From positions 39,549-103,548 of the forward strand of contig JAEOSU010000027.1 of the NCBI GenBank assembly GCA_016840165.1: DNA of 64,000 nt, written 5' to 3'. Positions 52,318 to 61,109 of this stretch are shown piece after piece (position 1 is the stretch's first letter; each line of letters starts with the position of its first letter). The translations under genes were made by a program, and so were the position numbers. This DNA comes from Promethearchaeota archaeon. Lineage in GTDB: Archaea; Asgardarchaeota; Lokiarchaeia; Sigyniarchaeales; SOKP01. Below the pieces are notes generated by a model. The model worked only from the letters and a program-made list of their open reading frames with translations, was not told where the DNA came from and ran no database searches.

Positions 52318-53256
52318 TTACATACGAGATAGGTTCCTTCTCGGCATACTTTTTATTCGAGGATCATTCATAAAAGTATCTAATGTTTTTATGAACATCT
52401 CTCTGTCTTCCTTAATGTTAGAACTCTCTATAGCACAGTAATTACTCATATGGTCATTATAAACTTGAGAGGTTACATTCACTCCCAGATTTGCGATGAT
52501 ATCACGTTCTTCTTTTAGATTTTCGACTGGTGTGAGCAGGGTAAATTCACCCCTTTTCCATATATCCCAGAGTTCTGAAAAAGGCACAATATTCAAAGTC
52601 CTGAATCTAAAAATTGTTGGATTAATCTCTGTTAGGACTCTAGCAGTTTCTTTAACATGCTCTTCGGAAAGTTTTTTCCCACCTAGTCCAAGAATAATAT
52701 ATAAGCTTAATTTTATCCCAGCTCTTAAAACCCGTTTTCCAGCAGTTATCATTGATTCAGCATTCGTTCCTTTTTTCATTTTCCTCAATATTTTGCTACT
52801 TCCACTTTCTAAACCCATATAGACAATATCTAATCCAGCATCCGCTAATTGGTTCAGCTCTTCATCTGATTTTCTCAATACATCTAAGGCTTTTGCATAG
52901 CAACTTACTCTTGGAACATTATTGATTTTTTCTCTAACGTATCTGATGATTTTGACTAGATATTCTGTGGGAGCAGATGTAGGATTTCCACCAGCTAAAA
53001 AGACGGGAAAGCCATGATAATTATGTTCTGAAAAGTAGTCAATATCTTTAAAAACATCTTCAATTGGACGAACAGCATAATTCTGGATTACTCCATACAT
53101 TCCTTTATAAGTTCCACAGAATGCACAACCACCTGTGGCTGTATTCCATGAGCATCCTCCAGTAACCGGAATAATTACCGAGTGAGATGCTCCCTCAACT
53201 GGAGGTCGAATAATTATATAATCAGGTGGTACAACTTGTAAATTTGATTCATCCAT
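52318..53256 (-). CDS. Radical SAM protein with Cx8CxxC cluster motif
   Basis: A 312-residue radical SAM enzyme. The 4Fe-4S motif is GCSWNTATGGCAFCGTYKG, with five extra residues between the first and second Cys relative to the paralogue at 61110, so the spacing is Cx8CxxC. FLAGGNPTSAPTEYL is the GGNP-type SAM site, followed by SCYAKALDVL, LDIVYMGLESGSSKILRKM and LSLYIILGLGGK. The C-terminal region resembles the other family member here. The reaction is unknown. A second copy at 61110 gives the genome two related enzymes. Confidence 0.85.
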   Translation of the reverse strand: MDESNLQVVPPDYIIIRPPVEGASHSVIIPVTGGCSWNTATGGCAFCGTYKGMYGVIQNYAVRPIEDVFKDIDYFSEHNYHGFPVFLAGGNPTSAPTEYLVKIIRYVREKINNVPRVSCYAKALDVLRKSDEELNQLADAGLDIVYMGLESGSSKILRKMKKGTNAESMITAGKRVLRAGIKLSLYIILGLGGKKLSEEHVKETARVLTEINPTIFRFRTLNIVPFSELWDIWKRGEFTLLTPVENLKEERDIIANLGVNVTSQVYNDHMSNYCAIESSNIKEDREMFIKTLDTFMNDPRIKSMPRRNLSRM

Positions 53257-53417
53257 TTATAAAAATTTGTCCTTTTTTATTTCAAATTAGTTAGCTTAAC
53301 ATTAAGAACTAACTAATATAATGAAAAAGCATTAAAATTAGTTATTTTTTTAAAAAATAAAATTTTTGTAGTAAAAATAATTTTCTTGATTATAGAATTT
53401 AATGTTAAGCCATACAT

Positions 53418-54038
53418 ATGGATTATTCGGTATTTAAATTGATTAAAAATCCTAAAAGTGAGGTACTTTACACCTTTAAAATCGTGATTATTGGTGGTGG
53501 TGGGGTAGGAAAGACTTGCCTTTTCAACCGATTCTGTTTTAATTCCTTCAATTTTGATACATCTATGACAATTGGGATAAATTTCCATTCAATTAATTTA
53601 AAGATCCAAAATAAAGATAATCCAGATGAGCTTATCGAAAAAGGTATCGCGAACTCAATTTTTGACTTTGGTGGTCAAGATAGGTTCAAACCATTGATTC
53701 CAAAATTTATAAGTGGCGCTAACGGAGCTTTATTAGTTTTTAATCTGACAGACTTCACATCGCTTAATCAATTAAATTTCTGGTATGATAGATTAATTCA
53801 ACATGCCAATGGTTATAAAATCCCTAAGATCTTAGTTGGAAGTAAAAAAGATCTAATCAAAAATGAAAATGGGAACTCCTTGAAAGAAAATACCCAGATT
53901 AATGAATTTATAAAATCTAAATCACTTGATGGTTTCTTTATGACCTCATCATTAAACAACTATAATGTAGTGGAAGTTTTTAAAGAATTAAATAATTTGA
54001 TGTTGGAAAAAATCAAAACATCATATGAAGTGATATAA
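53418..54038 (+). CDS. Ras-like small GTPase
   Basis: A 206-residue small GTPase of the eukaryotic-like type typical of Asgard genomes. G1 is GGGGVGKTC (residues 26-34), switch I has TSMTIGINF with the Thr, switch II is FDFGGQDRF (83-90), G4 is VGSKKDL (SKxD instead of NKxD) and G5 is TSS. The Gly-Gly-Gln of switch II is as in Arf and Galpha families. There is a 17-residue N-terminal extension and no C-terminal cysteine for lipidation, so membrane binding, if any, needs a partner. No regulator gene is adjacent. Confidence 0.93.
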   Translation: MDYSVFKLIKNPKSEVLYTFKIVIIGGGGVGKTCLFNRFCFNSFNFDTSMTIGINFHSINLKIQNKDNPDELIEKGIANSIFDFGGQDRFKPLIPKFISGANGALLVFNLTDFTSLNQLNFWYDRLIQHANGYKIPKILVGSKKDLIKNENGNSLKENTQINEFIKSKSLDGFFMTSSLNNYNVVEVFKELNNLMLEKIKTSYEVI

Positions 54039-54054
54039 CTTTTTAATTGAATGA

Positions 54055-55128
54055 TTAAAGTTCCCGCATATATATAAAATCAGCAAACTCATTGAAAAAT
54101 TGCTTTTGTTCCTTATTAAGATCAGGATAAATATCACTTAGATAGCTTTTAGCTTGAGAAACTAGATTTTTTGAAAAGTGTTCAGCTATAATTATTGCAT
54201 TGGTTTCTGCGAAGATTTGCGTTACTTCCTTTACATCTGATTTAGTTAATTCTTCTTTTCTGTAGATTTCATTCAAAATGCGGGATTGTTCCTCATCTGT
54301 ATTTTGAACTGCTAAGATATATATCGCCTTTTTCGCTTTATTTTTTATATCTTTTTGCATATCCAAAATATCATCTCGAATTGCATATGCTTGACCGATT
54401 CTTAGCATAGCTTCGCTCAATGGCTGAATTTGGTAATGCATGTTACCTTTTGCCATAATTGCTCCAATTTTAGATGACTTTTCAAATAAACTGGCTCTTT
54501 GTAACTCGGCAATAGAGAGATATTGTTCTATTGACATTGTAATATTATGATAACTCATGTACTCTTCGATAATTTGTCCTTTTAATAATGAATCCATCGC
54601 AGCACTATATTCATTAATTGCTAGTAATTTTTCTTTATTTGGAAACTTAGATTGCTTTATTATATCTAAGCCAAGTAAATATGCTTGTAGCCCCCCTAAA
54701 ATACTTAAATCCCTACCGTACTTACTAATTGAGCTTTCACTGCCTTGCAGATCGGAATTTTTATATAATTCTTTTAGTTGATTTTCTAATTGGATGTGGA
54801 AAGTAGGTTTACTCCTTCGTATTTTATCTTCATCAATCAGATCATCATGGATTACATATCCATTATGCAACAATTCTACAGCCAATGAGACTTTCCGAAT
54901 TTGTTCAATTTGCTCATCTAAATACTGAGGATTGACAATTCCAATAAAAGCAGCGATTAATAGGATGGGGTGGATCCTCTTGGTTTGTTCATTCAAAATA
55001 AATTCCTGAAGCTGTTGTAAGAAATCTTGTAATAAAATTTCATGTTCGCTATTATTGAGTATATTAAAATAATCTTTTAACTGGTTGTCGATTTCTCTCT
55101 TTTCTTTTTTTAAAAAATCTTCAATCAT
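54055..55128 (-). CDS. Polyprenyl diphosphate synthase (geranylgeranyl-type)
   Basis: Makes C15-C20 or longer isoprenoid diphosphates for archaeal lipids. The 357 residues hold the first Asp-rich motif HNGYVIHDDLIDEDKIRRS and the second motif AIRDDILDMQKDIKNKAKK, with the usual all-helical fold. The first motif is DDLID followed by EDKIRR, and the residues before it (ELLHNG) are small-to-medium, suggesting a chain length of C20 or above, though this cannot be fixed by eye. Its middle region (KSKFPNKEKLLAINEYSAAMD) and C-terminus are longer than in many archaeal GGPPS (about 300). Confidence 0.9.
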   Translation of the reverse strand: MIEDFLKKEKREIDNQLKDYFNILNNSEHEILLQDFLQQLQEFILNEQTKRIHPILLIAAFIGIVNPQYLDEQIEQIRKVSLAVELLHNGYVIHDDLIDEDKIRRSKPTFHIQLENQLKELYKNSDLQGSESSISKYGRDLSILGGLQAYLLGLDIIKQSKFPNKEKLLAINEYSAAMDSLLKGQIIEEYMSYHNITMSIEQYLSIAELQRASLFEKSSKIGAIMAKGNMHYQIQPLSEAMLRIGQAYAIRDDILDMQKDIKNKAKKAIYILAVQNTDEEQSRILNEIYRKEELTKSDVKEVTQIFAETNAIIIAEHFSKNLVSQAKSYLSDIYPDLNKEQKQFFNEFADFIYMREL

Positions 55129-55265
55129 TTGATATCACAGAAATAAAAATACACGTATTTTTACATATTATATTACTATTATGCCTTTTTAAGTTAACAA
55201 TATTTTTATTGTTACTTTTCCATTACAAACTTAAAATGATAGCAAAAATGCAATCGTGATTTGAA

Positions 55266-55781
55266 ATGTTAATTGGAGTTATTTCGGATACACATGATCA
55301 TAAAGATAATATTTTAAAAGCCATTAATATCATGAATGAAAGAAATGTTGATGTTTTGATTCATTGCGGTGATTTTTGTTCTCCATTTGTAAAAATTTGG
55401 TTTGATAAATTAAATTCAACAATCAAAGAAAATTTTTTTGGAGTGTTTGGGAATAATGATGGGGATCATGTGTTTTTAAGACAAAATTTAGGTAAAATTT
55501 GTAAATTGGTGGAAAACGGACATGAACTGCTACAAGAATTTGATGGTAAGAAAGTTTATGCATCTCATATGCCAAAACCAAAGACAATTGAGGCACTAAC
55601 AAATTCAGGTAATTTTGATATTGTACTCTCAGGTCATACTCATTCATATGTACATAAAAAGCATGATAATGGTGTTTTAGAACTAAATCCTGGAGAATGT
55701 TGTGGATATCTTACAGGAGATGCTACATTTGCCATTATCAATACTAAAAACTTGGAAGCAGAGATAATTCATCTGGAATAG
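55266..55781 (+). CDS. YfcE/MJ0936-type phosphodiesterase
   Basis: A 171-residue single-domain metallophosphoesterase. Motif order: GVISDTHDHKDNI, LIHCGDFCS, GVFGNNDGDH, HELLQ, SGHTHSYVH and LNPGECCGYLTGDATFAII. The length and the compact fold match MJ0936/YfcE, active on phosphodiesters such as bis-pNPP. The physiological substrate is unknown. It stands alone. Confidence 0.92.
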   Translation: MLIGVISDTHDHKDNILKAINIMNERNVDVLIHCGDFCSPFVKIWFDKLNSTIKENFFGVFGNNDGDHVFLRQNLGKICKLVENGHELLQEFDGKKVYASHMPKPKTIEALTNSGNFDIVLSGHTHSYVHKKHDNGVLELNPGECCGYLTGDATFAIINTKNLEAEIIHLE

Positions 55782-55859
55782 TTATTAAAAATCAGGGTTT
55801 CATGATATTTTTTAATGGATTAATAAGATTTTTTTAGGTATTTCACATTAATCTTTATT

Positions 55860-57074
55860 ATGAAATTGCCTTTAGAAGGAATTAGAATCTTAGATTTATC
55901 AAGAATGCTGCCCGGTCCTTATTGTTCAATGATTTTAGCCGATCTGGGGGCAGAAGTTATTCATGTTAACAATCCACGTTATCCTTACGCCAATCCACCT
56001 CCTTTTTACCAGAAAGGAAGATATCGGGAAAGTGCATTTAATTCAATTTTAATGCGTAATAAAAAATCAATTTCACTCAATCTGAAAAATGAGAAAGCTA
56101 GAGAAATATTTTATGAGCTAGTAAAAGAAGCAGATGTAGTTTTAGAGACTTTTCGTCCAAAAGTAACTACTAAGTTAAAAATTGATTACGATATCCTTTC
56201 TAAAATTAATGAATCAATTATTTACTGCTCCCTAACAGGATATGGCCAAAATGGACCATATGAGCAAATAGCAGGTCACGATATGAATTATGTTGGATTA
56301 TGTGGAATTTTGAATTTAAATCGAGAACAGCGGCCTTATAAAAAAGAACAGTCAGAAAGAAATCCAGTTGTTCCTGGGATCCAAGCTGCAGATATTGGAG
56401 GAGGATTAGTAGCTACTATTGGGATTTTGGGGGCAATAATAGGACGAAATAATCATCCGCAAAAAAAGGGACAATATATTGATGTTTCAATGCTAGATAG
56501 TGTATTTTCTTTTATGCCTATGGCCGCGGCAATTAATTTCTCGAAAGAATTAAATGATGGAATACAGAATGAGAATATTCTTCACGGATCGGTACCCTTT
56601 TATTCTATTTATAAAACTAAAGATCATAAATATGTATCTGTTGGAGCTATTGAATTAAAATTCTGGCATGCATTATGTGAAGGATTAAAACGTGAGGATT
56701 TAAAAAATAAACAAACTGTGAGAGGAGAAGAAAGAGAATATGTTTTTCATGAACTCGAAAAGGAATTTTCCAAGAAAAAACAATCTGAATGGATTGAAGT
56801 ATTTAAGGGATTAGATGCTTGTGTCATGCCAATTAAAAGCTTTAATGAAGCATGTCAGGATCCTCAAATCATCGCACGAAATATGGTAGCATCCTTGACT
56901 CATCCTAAGTTTGGTCAAGTCCCAAATATTGCCTCTCCTATTAAATATTCGCATACTCCTCTCTCAATAAGAACACTCGCTCCAAAAGTCGGACAACATA
57001 CGAAAGAAATTTTGAAACAACTTAATTATTCTGATGAGCAAATTAGAGAGTTCAAGAGAAAGAGTATAATATAA
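55860..57074 (+). CDS. CaiB/BaiF family CoA transferase (family III)
   Basis: A 404-residue enzyme that moves CoA between carboxylic acids. Motifs: GIRILDLSRMLPGPYCSMIL, ADLGAEVIHVN, NKKSISLNLKNEKAREIF, DVVLETFRPKVTTKL, IIYCSLTGYGQNGPYEQIAG and HDMNYVGLCGIL with the catalytic Asp of the GHD motif. The rest is the family's interlaced dimer fold. The CoA donor and acceptor are not inferable. No acyl-CoA dehydrogenase or racemase gene is near; alpha-methylacyl-CoA racemase activity is also possible in this fold. Confidence 0.93.
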   Translation: MKLPLEGIRILDLSRMLPGPYCSMILADLGAEVIHVNNPRYPYANPPPFYQKGRYRESAFNSILMRNKKSISLNLKNEKAREIFYELVKEADVVLETFRPKVTTKLKIDYDILSKINESIIYCSLTGYGQNGPYEQIAGHDMNYVGLCGILNLNREQRPYKKEQSERNPVVPGIQAADIGGGLVATIGILGAIIGRNNHPQKKGQYIDVSMLDSVFSFMPMAAAINFSKELNDGIQNENILHGSVPFYSIYKTKDHKYVSVGAIELKFWHALCEGLKREDLKNKQTVRGEEREYVFHELEKEFSKKKQSEWIEVFKGLDACVMPIKSFNEACQDPQIIARNMVASLTHPKFGQVPNIASPIKYSHTPLSIRTLAPKVGQHTKEILKQLNYSDEQIREFKRKSII

Positions 57075-57181
57075 TAGAAAAATTTCTCTAAGAATGATTT
57101 AGACCTCGATAAATAAAGAAATTTATATTCTAGCAGTTATATTATCAATAGTAAAGTTTTAATTTCATTGGTGAGCTCCGA

Positions 57182-58108
57182 TTGGTTGATTACTGTAATG
57201 AATGTGGAAAGCCATTAAAGGAAAACGCAGAATTTTGTATATATTGCGGTAATGATGTGAGAAGTAGTCGTACAATCTCCAATATCCAAAATAATCAATC
57301 TAAAAAAGAAAATGATTTAAAAAAGCAGTCTAGATATCTTTTGAGTGATTCTCAGCGAAAATTGTTTTTAAATCGGATAATTCCTTATTTAATCATAGGG
57401 TGTACAATATGGTTAACCACAGAGATTTTGTTTAGTTTTCTATTTAAAGGTACTAGTTTTACACCGGAGTTTATTATAATTTATGTTAGTTTCATAATTG
57501 CTGACTTAATCGCTTTTTTTCTATTTTTTTTAACAGCCCGAAAGAATCAAATCTTAATCAGTTTGCTATTCTATTTTATGTTTACCTGCTTAGCTGGAAC
57601 GATAAGTTTACCTATTATTATGTTTAATCCTAACTTATCTCGGCAGGTAAATATGTTTATCGTAGCAAGTCTTGAAGGAACACTTATCGTTGCTTTATTA
57701 TCCATTTTATTAAGAAATAGATATCTCAATAAAGGGAATGTTTTTATTCATGTAATCTTATTTTTAGTTTTTTTAGCTCTTGCTGAAGGAGCTTTCTTTT
57801 TAATTTTTTCAATAGAAAACTGGATATTGACCTTATCTATTACGCTACCGTATATTCTAATTGTGTCTCTTATTATTATATTTTATGGTGCAATTGCGAT
57901 GAAAAATGAGGGTAAACAACCTTGGTCTTACATACTTTTTAAAGTATTGGGAATTCTTTTAATGTCATTATTAATAGCAGTTGCTGTTGCCATTTTAGTA
58001 TTAGTTATCATCGGTTTGGCTATTATCTGTGGCGATGGAAATTTAGACTTATCAGGTCTTAGCTTTAGTGGCTTTGGAGGTAAAAAGAAAAAGAAGAAAA
58101 ATACATAA
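57182..58108 (+). CDS. Zinc-ribbon membrane protein
   Basis: A 308-residue protein with a TTG start behind GGTGA (7-nt spacer). Residues 1-25 are a zinc ribbon (YCNECGKPLKENAEFCIYCG). A polar linker follows, then about seven membrane helices from residue 65 on, and a lysine-rich tail (GKKKKKKNT). Such zinc-ribbon/multi-TM proteins are common in archaea with no fixed function. It leads a co-directional run with the TPR, JAMM, zinc-finger and radical SAM genes. Confidence 0.7.
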   Translation: MVDYCNECGKPLKENAEFCIYCGNDVRSSRTISNIQNNQSKKENDLKKQSRYLLSDSQRKLFLNRIIPYLIIGCTIWLTTEILFSFLFKGTSFTPEFIIIYVSFIIADLIAFFLFFLTARKNQILISLLFYFMFTCLAGTISLPIIMFNPNLSRQVNMFIVASLEGTLIVALLSILLRNRYLNKGNVFIHVILFLVFLALAEGAFFLIFSIENWILTLSITLPYILIVSLIIIFYGAIAMKNEGKQPWSYILFKVLGILLMSLLIAVAVAILVLVIIGLAIICGDGNLDLSGLSFSGFGGKKKKKKNT

Positions 58109-58130
58109 GACTTGTTTATAAAAAGCGATC

Positions 58131-58643
58131 ATGGAGAAAACAATCACTGCCTTGGAAGACTTGTTAAAGAAAGATAAAAATAATGCAGAACTTTGGTTTA
58201 AGTTAGGTTATGCATATTTTCAAGAGGGCAATCTCACTGAAGCAATTAAGGCTTACAAACAAGGATTAGAAATAAATTCAAATGATGCAATATATTGGCA
58301 CAATCTTGGTTATCTTTATTATGAATCGGAAAATGAACAAAAAGCGATAGAATGTTTAGAAAAAGCAATAGACTTAAACCCTAAATTAGCTATAGCGTGG
58401 ACTGAATTAAGTTCTGTGTATGTTGATAGCGGAGATTTCGATAAAGCAATAGATGCAAGCAAACGGGCTATAGAACTTGATTCCAAAGATGATATAGCTT
58501 GGACTAATTTAGGATCTGCTTATTATAATAAAAAAGAATATGCACGAGCGATCAATGCGTTAAATACAGCTCTTAAATTAAAACCAGATTTGAAATTTGC
58601 GAAAGAGATTCTAAAATTAGCCCAAGAAAAGCATACAAATTAA
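58131..58643 (+). CDS. TPR protein
   Basis: A 170-residue protein made of four to five tetratricopeptide repeats of 34 residues: AELWFKLGYAYFQEGNLTEA, AIYWHNLGYLYYESENEQKA, AIAWTELSSVYVDSGDFDKA, DIAWTNLGSAYYNKKEYARA. The W-x-x-L-G-x-x-Y consensus is clear. TPRs mediate protein-protein binding. It starts 22 nt after the zinc-ribbon membrane protein and precedes the JAMM-TPR gene, so it may be part of the same complex. Confidence 0.92.
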   Translation: MEKTITALEDLLKKDKNNAELWFKLGYAYFQEGNLTEAIKAYKQGLEINSNDAIYWHNLGYLYYESENEQKAIECLEKAIDLNPKLAIAWTELSSVYVDSGDFDKAIDASKRAIELDSKDDIAWTNLGSAYYNKKEYARAINALNTALKLKPDLKFAKEILKLAQEKHTN

Positions 58644-58746
58644 TAATCTTCAATTTGAATAAACCATAATTTTATTTAATAGGGCTTTTATAATATTCTA
58701 AAAAGCGGATTATTAAGCATAATAGTATAAATCTATAGTAGTAATT

Positions 58747-60300
58747 ATGCCTGAAGAATTGGAAAGAAAAAAGTCAAATGATTTGAACAATCAACAAACT
58801 AAAGATATCGAATCTCAAGAGAATGAATCTGTTGTGGCTGTCAAAAGTAAGCCCGTGATTGTTCAAGCTGAAGCTTATAAAACTATCATCTTATATGCCA
58901 GCAGATATGCTAATAAAGAAATCCCAAAAGCAGATTGGAAAGAAATTTATGGCATACTAACAGGATATGTTGATGATGATTTTGTGCATGTTGAAAATGC
59001 GTATGCTTTAACTTTTGGCCATGATACTGATGTGCAACTAGATCAAAGACATTATATCTTTATTGATGAGATACAACAGCGATTAGATGAAGAAGCAAAA
59101 GGTCATTTTATTGTTGGATGGTTCCATTCTCATCCAGGGCTTTCACTCTTTTTCTCATATATTGATTTGATCAACCAGTTAGGATTCCAAGCCAAAAATG
59201 AGGATGCCATCGGTTTAGTTTTTGATCATACGTTATTGGGTAAAAAGAAAAAAGAGAAAATAGGAAATAACATTTTAACCAAGCATGACACTGGATTTGA
59301 GATCTATAAACTTACAGATGTAAATATGGATCCTAATGATCCTGTTTATGAGAATAATTATCATCGCGTAGATTATATTGTAGAGGGATTAAATAAATTC
59401 TTTTTTGCTAATTTGTTAGCAGAATTATCATCTCTTTCTTCTGCGGGGAGACCACTTCAGTCTGCTTATAAAGAGGTTAAAGAGATTGAAAAAAATGATG
59501 AGAAGAACCTTAATTTTTCTGAAATTGATTATAGTTCGGATACAAACTTATTAGTCGATATCCCTATGTCTGAAGATGTAAGTTTTAACTTGGACAAATT
59601 ATTTTATGATGTCCCTATTCAAAAAGAAGAAGGAGGAGTCACACAAGAAAAAGAAAAGGCAGAAAAATTAATTTATGAGGGAAATTTAGCTTTTAAAACA
59701 AAAGACTATTATAGTGCAATTGAGAAGTATAGACAAGGTATAGAAATTTATAAAGATTTGAATGATTTTGAGCGCAGTATGGACTTATTGCGAACTTTGA
59801 TAAAACTATGTATTACCAATGATCATTTTGTATTAGCAAAAGAATTTACAGACGATTTATTGGATTTAGCAGAAAAACATAATAATCAATTCTATAAAGG
59901 CGTGGCTAACTATATGGAAGGGTACTTATTACTAAAGGAAGGAGATAATACATTTTTAAAGACAGCATTAAACAAAATTCGTGATTCTGCGATGTTATTT
60001 GAGAAGGAAAGGGATTATGCAGGTGCTGGGATGGGTTTCAATAAAATTGGAACTATTTATCAGACTAGGTTAGAGAATTTTGATAGTGCTTGTCTTTTTT
60101 ATAGGGAAGCAATAGAAAATTATAATAGAGCAATTGTTAATAGCCATCCCTTAAGAAAATCCTTCTGGAGTATGCCAGAGTCATTACAAGAGAAAATTCT
60201 TGAATTAAAAGATTTAATAGATGAGCTGATTGACAAACTTAATCCTAGTATACGAAGAAAAATATTAGAAGACCTCCAATCAATCCGGTATAATTTTTAA
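58747..60300 (+). CDS. JAMM/MPN+ metalloprotease with C-terminal TPR region
   Basis: A 517-residue putative deubiquitinase. After 40 disordered acidic residues, the MPN+ domain (40-250) has YKTIILYASRY, the catalytic Glu66 in EIYGILTGYV, and the JAMM motif WFHSHPGLSLFFSYID (His127, His129, Ser137, Asp140), followed by LINQLGFQAKNEDAIGLVFD. This is the Rpn11/CSN5/AMSH zinc site. The C-terminal half (about 300-500) is helical TPR-like (LIYEGNLAFKTKDYYSAIEK), a binding module. JAMM enzymes cleave after the Gly-Gly of ubiquitin-like proteins, and the ubiquitin-like precursor at 4811 ends in Gly-Gly-Ala. The link is inference. Confidence 0.92.
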   Translation: MPEELERKKSNDLNNQQTKDIESQENESVVAVKSKPVIVQAEAYKTIILYASRYANKEIPKADWKEIYGILTGYVDDDFVHVENAYALTFGHDTDVQLDQRHYIFIDEIQQRLDEEAKGHFIVGWFHSHPGLSLFFSYIDLINQLGFQAKNEDAIGLVFDHTLLGKKKKEKIGNNILTKHDTGFEIYKLTDVNMDPNDPVYENNYHRVDYIVEGLNKFFFANLLAELSSLSSAGRPLQSAYKEVKEIEKNDEKNLNFSEIDYSSDTNLLVDIPMSEDVSFNLDKLFYDVPIQKEEGGVTQEKEKAEKLIYEGNLAFKTKDYYSAIEKYRQGIEIYKDLNDFERSMDLLRTLIKLCITNDHFVLAKEFTDDLLDLAEKHNNQFYKGVANYMEGYLLLKEGDNTFLKTALNKIRDSAMLFEKERDYAGAGMGFNKIGTIYQTRLENFDSACLFYREAIENYNRAIVNSHPLRKSFWSMPESLQEKILELKDLIDELIDKLNPSIRRKILEDLQSIRYNF

Positions 60301-60389
60301 CTATTATTTTTGGCAACTTTTCATTCAATTTCACCTTATTTAAACAAAAAAATTATATTTTAAGAATAATTATATTACTTACTTCTTTT

Positions 60390-60394
60390 GGTGA
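60390..60394 (+). promoter_or_regulatory. Shine-Dalgarno GGTGA setting an AUU start for the zinc-finger gene
   Basis: GGTGA, then TTAATA (6 nt), then ATT at 60401. The in-frame codons upstream are a TGA, TTA and ATA, so the ATT is the best candidate start. The only other choice is the ATG at 60464, which has no Shine-Dalgarno. Confidence 0.65.
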
Positions 60395-60400
60395 TTAATA

Positions 60401-61081
60401 ATTCCACGTAGAAAGCAGAAAATTAAATATTCAAGAAAAATCGCTTGTAAATTTCTCGAACCGATGGGCGATATCAGTAATAATCTACAACCACTCTGTT
60501 ATTGTAAAGAGAGAGATTTAATTCTTGGTAGAAAAGCATATGTTTGCCAAGTCTGCGAATTATATGAACCCACAAAGTCAAATCAGAAAATTTCAGAAAT
60601 TTATGAAGATAGTAAAAAGAAAGCAGAAAAGAAAATCAAAGAAAAAAAGATTGCACTAGAAGATTTCGAATTAGCAGAAATGCAAATTGAGGAAGAAATT
60701 GATCTTACTATTGATGAATTTGAAGAAGAAGATGAGGAAGTACCTTTAAAATTCGAGAAAAGAAAAGCTGGAAAAGAAGAATTGGGCGATAAAGAAGAAT
60801 ATGGTGAAATAGAATGTCCATTTTGTGGTGAAGTGCATGAGGATTTAGCAACCCACTTACAAACTTGTGAATTTGCGCCCGATGATGCAAGTATCGAAGA
60901 TATTCTTCCGAGTAAATCTAAAAGAAAGAAGCGGAAACCCACAACTGGAAAATCTAAAAGTCAAACTGGAGGTACGAAAGAAAAATGTCCTTATTGTGGG
61001 AAAGAATACACGAGACTTGGAAGGCATATCACTTCCTGTCCTCAGAGACCTAAAGATGAGGATAAAGATTCCGATGAATAA
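60401..61081 (+). CDS. C2HC/treble-clef zinc-finger protein, probable AUU start
   Basis: 226 residues from ATT 60401 (205 from ATG 60464). The extra N-terminus is basic (PRRKQKIKYSRKIACKFLEP). Zinc sites: CYCKERDL...CQVC near the start; CPFCGEVHEDLATHLQTCEF near the middle; CPYCGKEYTRLGRHITSCPQ near the end. The last two are CxxC...HxxxC fingers of the eukaryotic BED/C2H2-like kind. Between them is a long acidic/charged helix (EEDEEVPLKFEKRK). It could bind nucleic acid or a ubiquitin-like partner. The next gene, the radical SAM enzyme, follows by 28 nt. Confidence 0.75.
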   Translation: MPRRKQKIKYSRKIACKFLEPMGDISNNLQPLCYCKERDLILGRKAYVCQVCELYEPTKSNQKISEIYEDSKKKAEKKIKEKKIALEDFELAEMQIEEEIDLTIDEFEEEDEEVPLKFEKRKAGKEELGDKEEYGEIECPFCGEVHEDLATHLQTCEFAPDDASIEDILPSKSKRKKRKPTTGKSKSQTGGTKEKCPYCGKEYTRLGRHITSCPQRPKDEDKDSDE

Positions 61082-61109
61082 TCCTTAAACTTAGATAGAA
61101 ATATATTTT

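Noticed and set aside
60601..60942. 113-residue minus ORF opposite the zinc-finger gene
   Set aside because: Ser/Phe-rich antisense of the acidic charged helix; no support.
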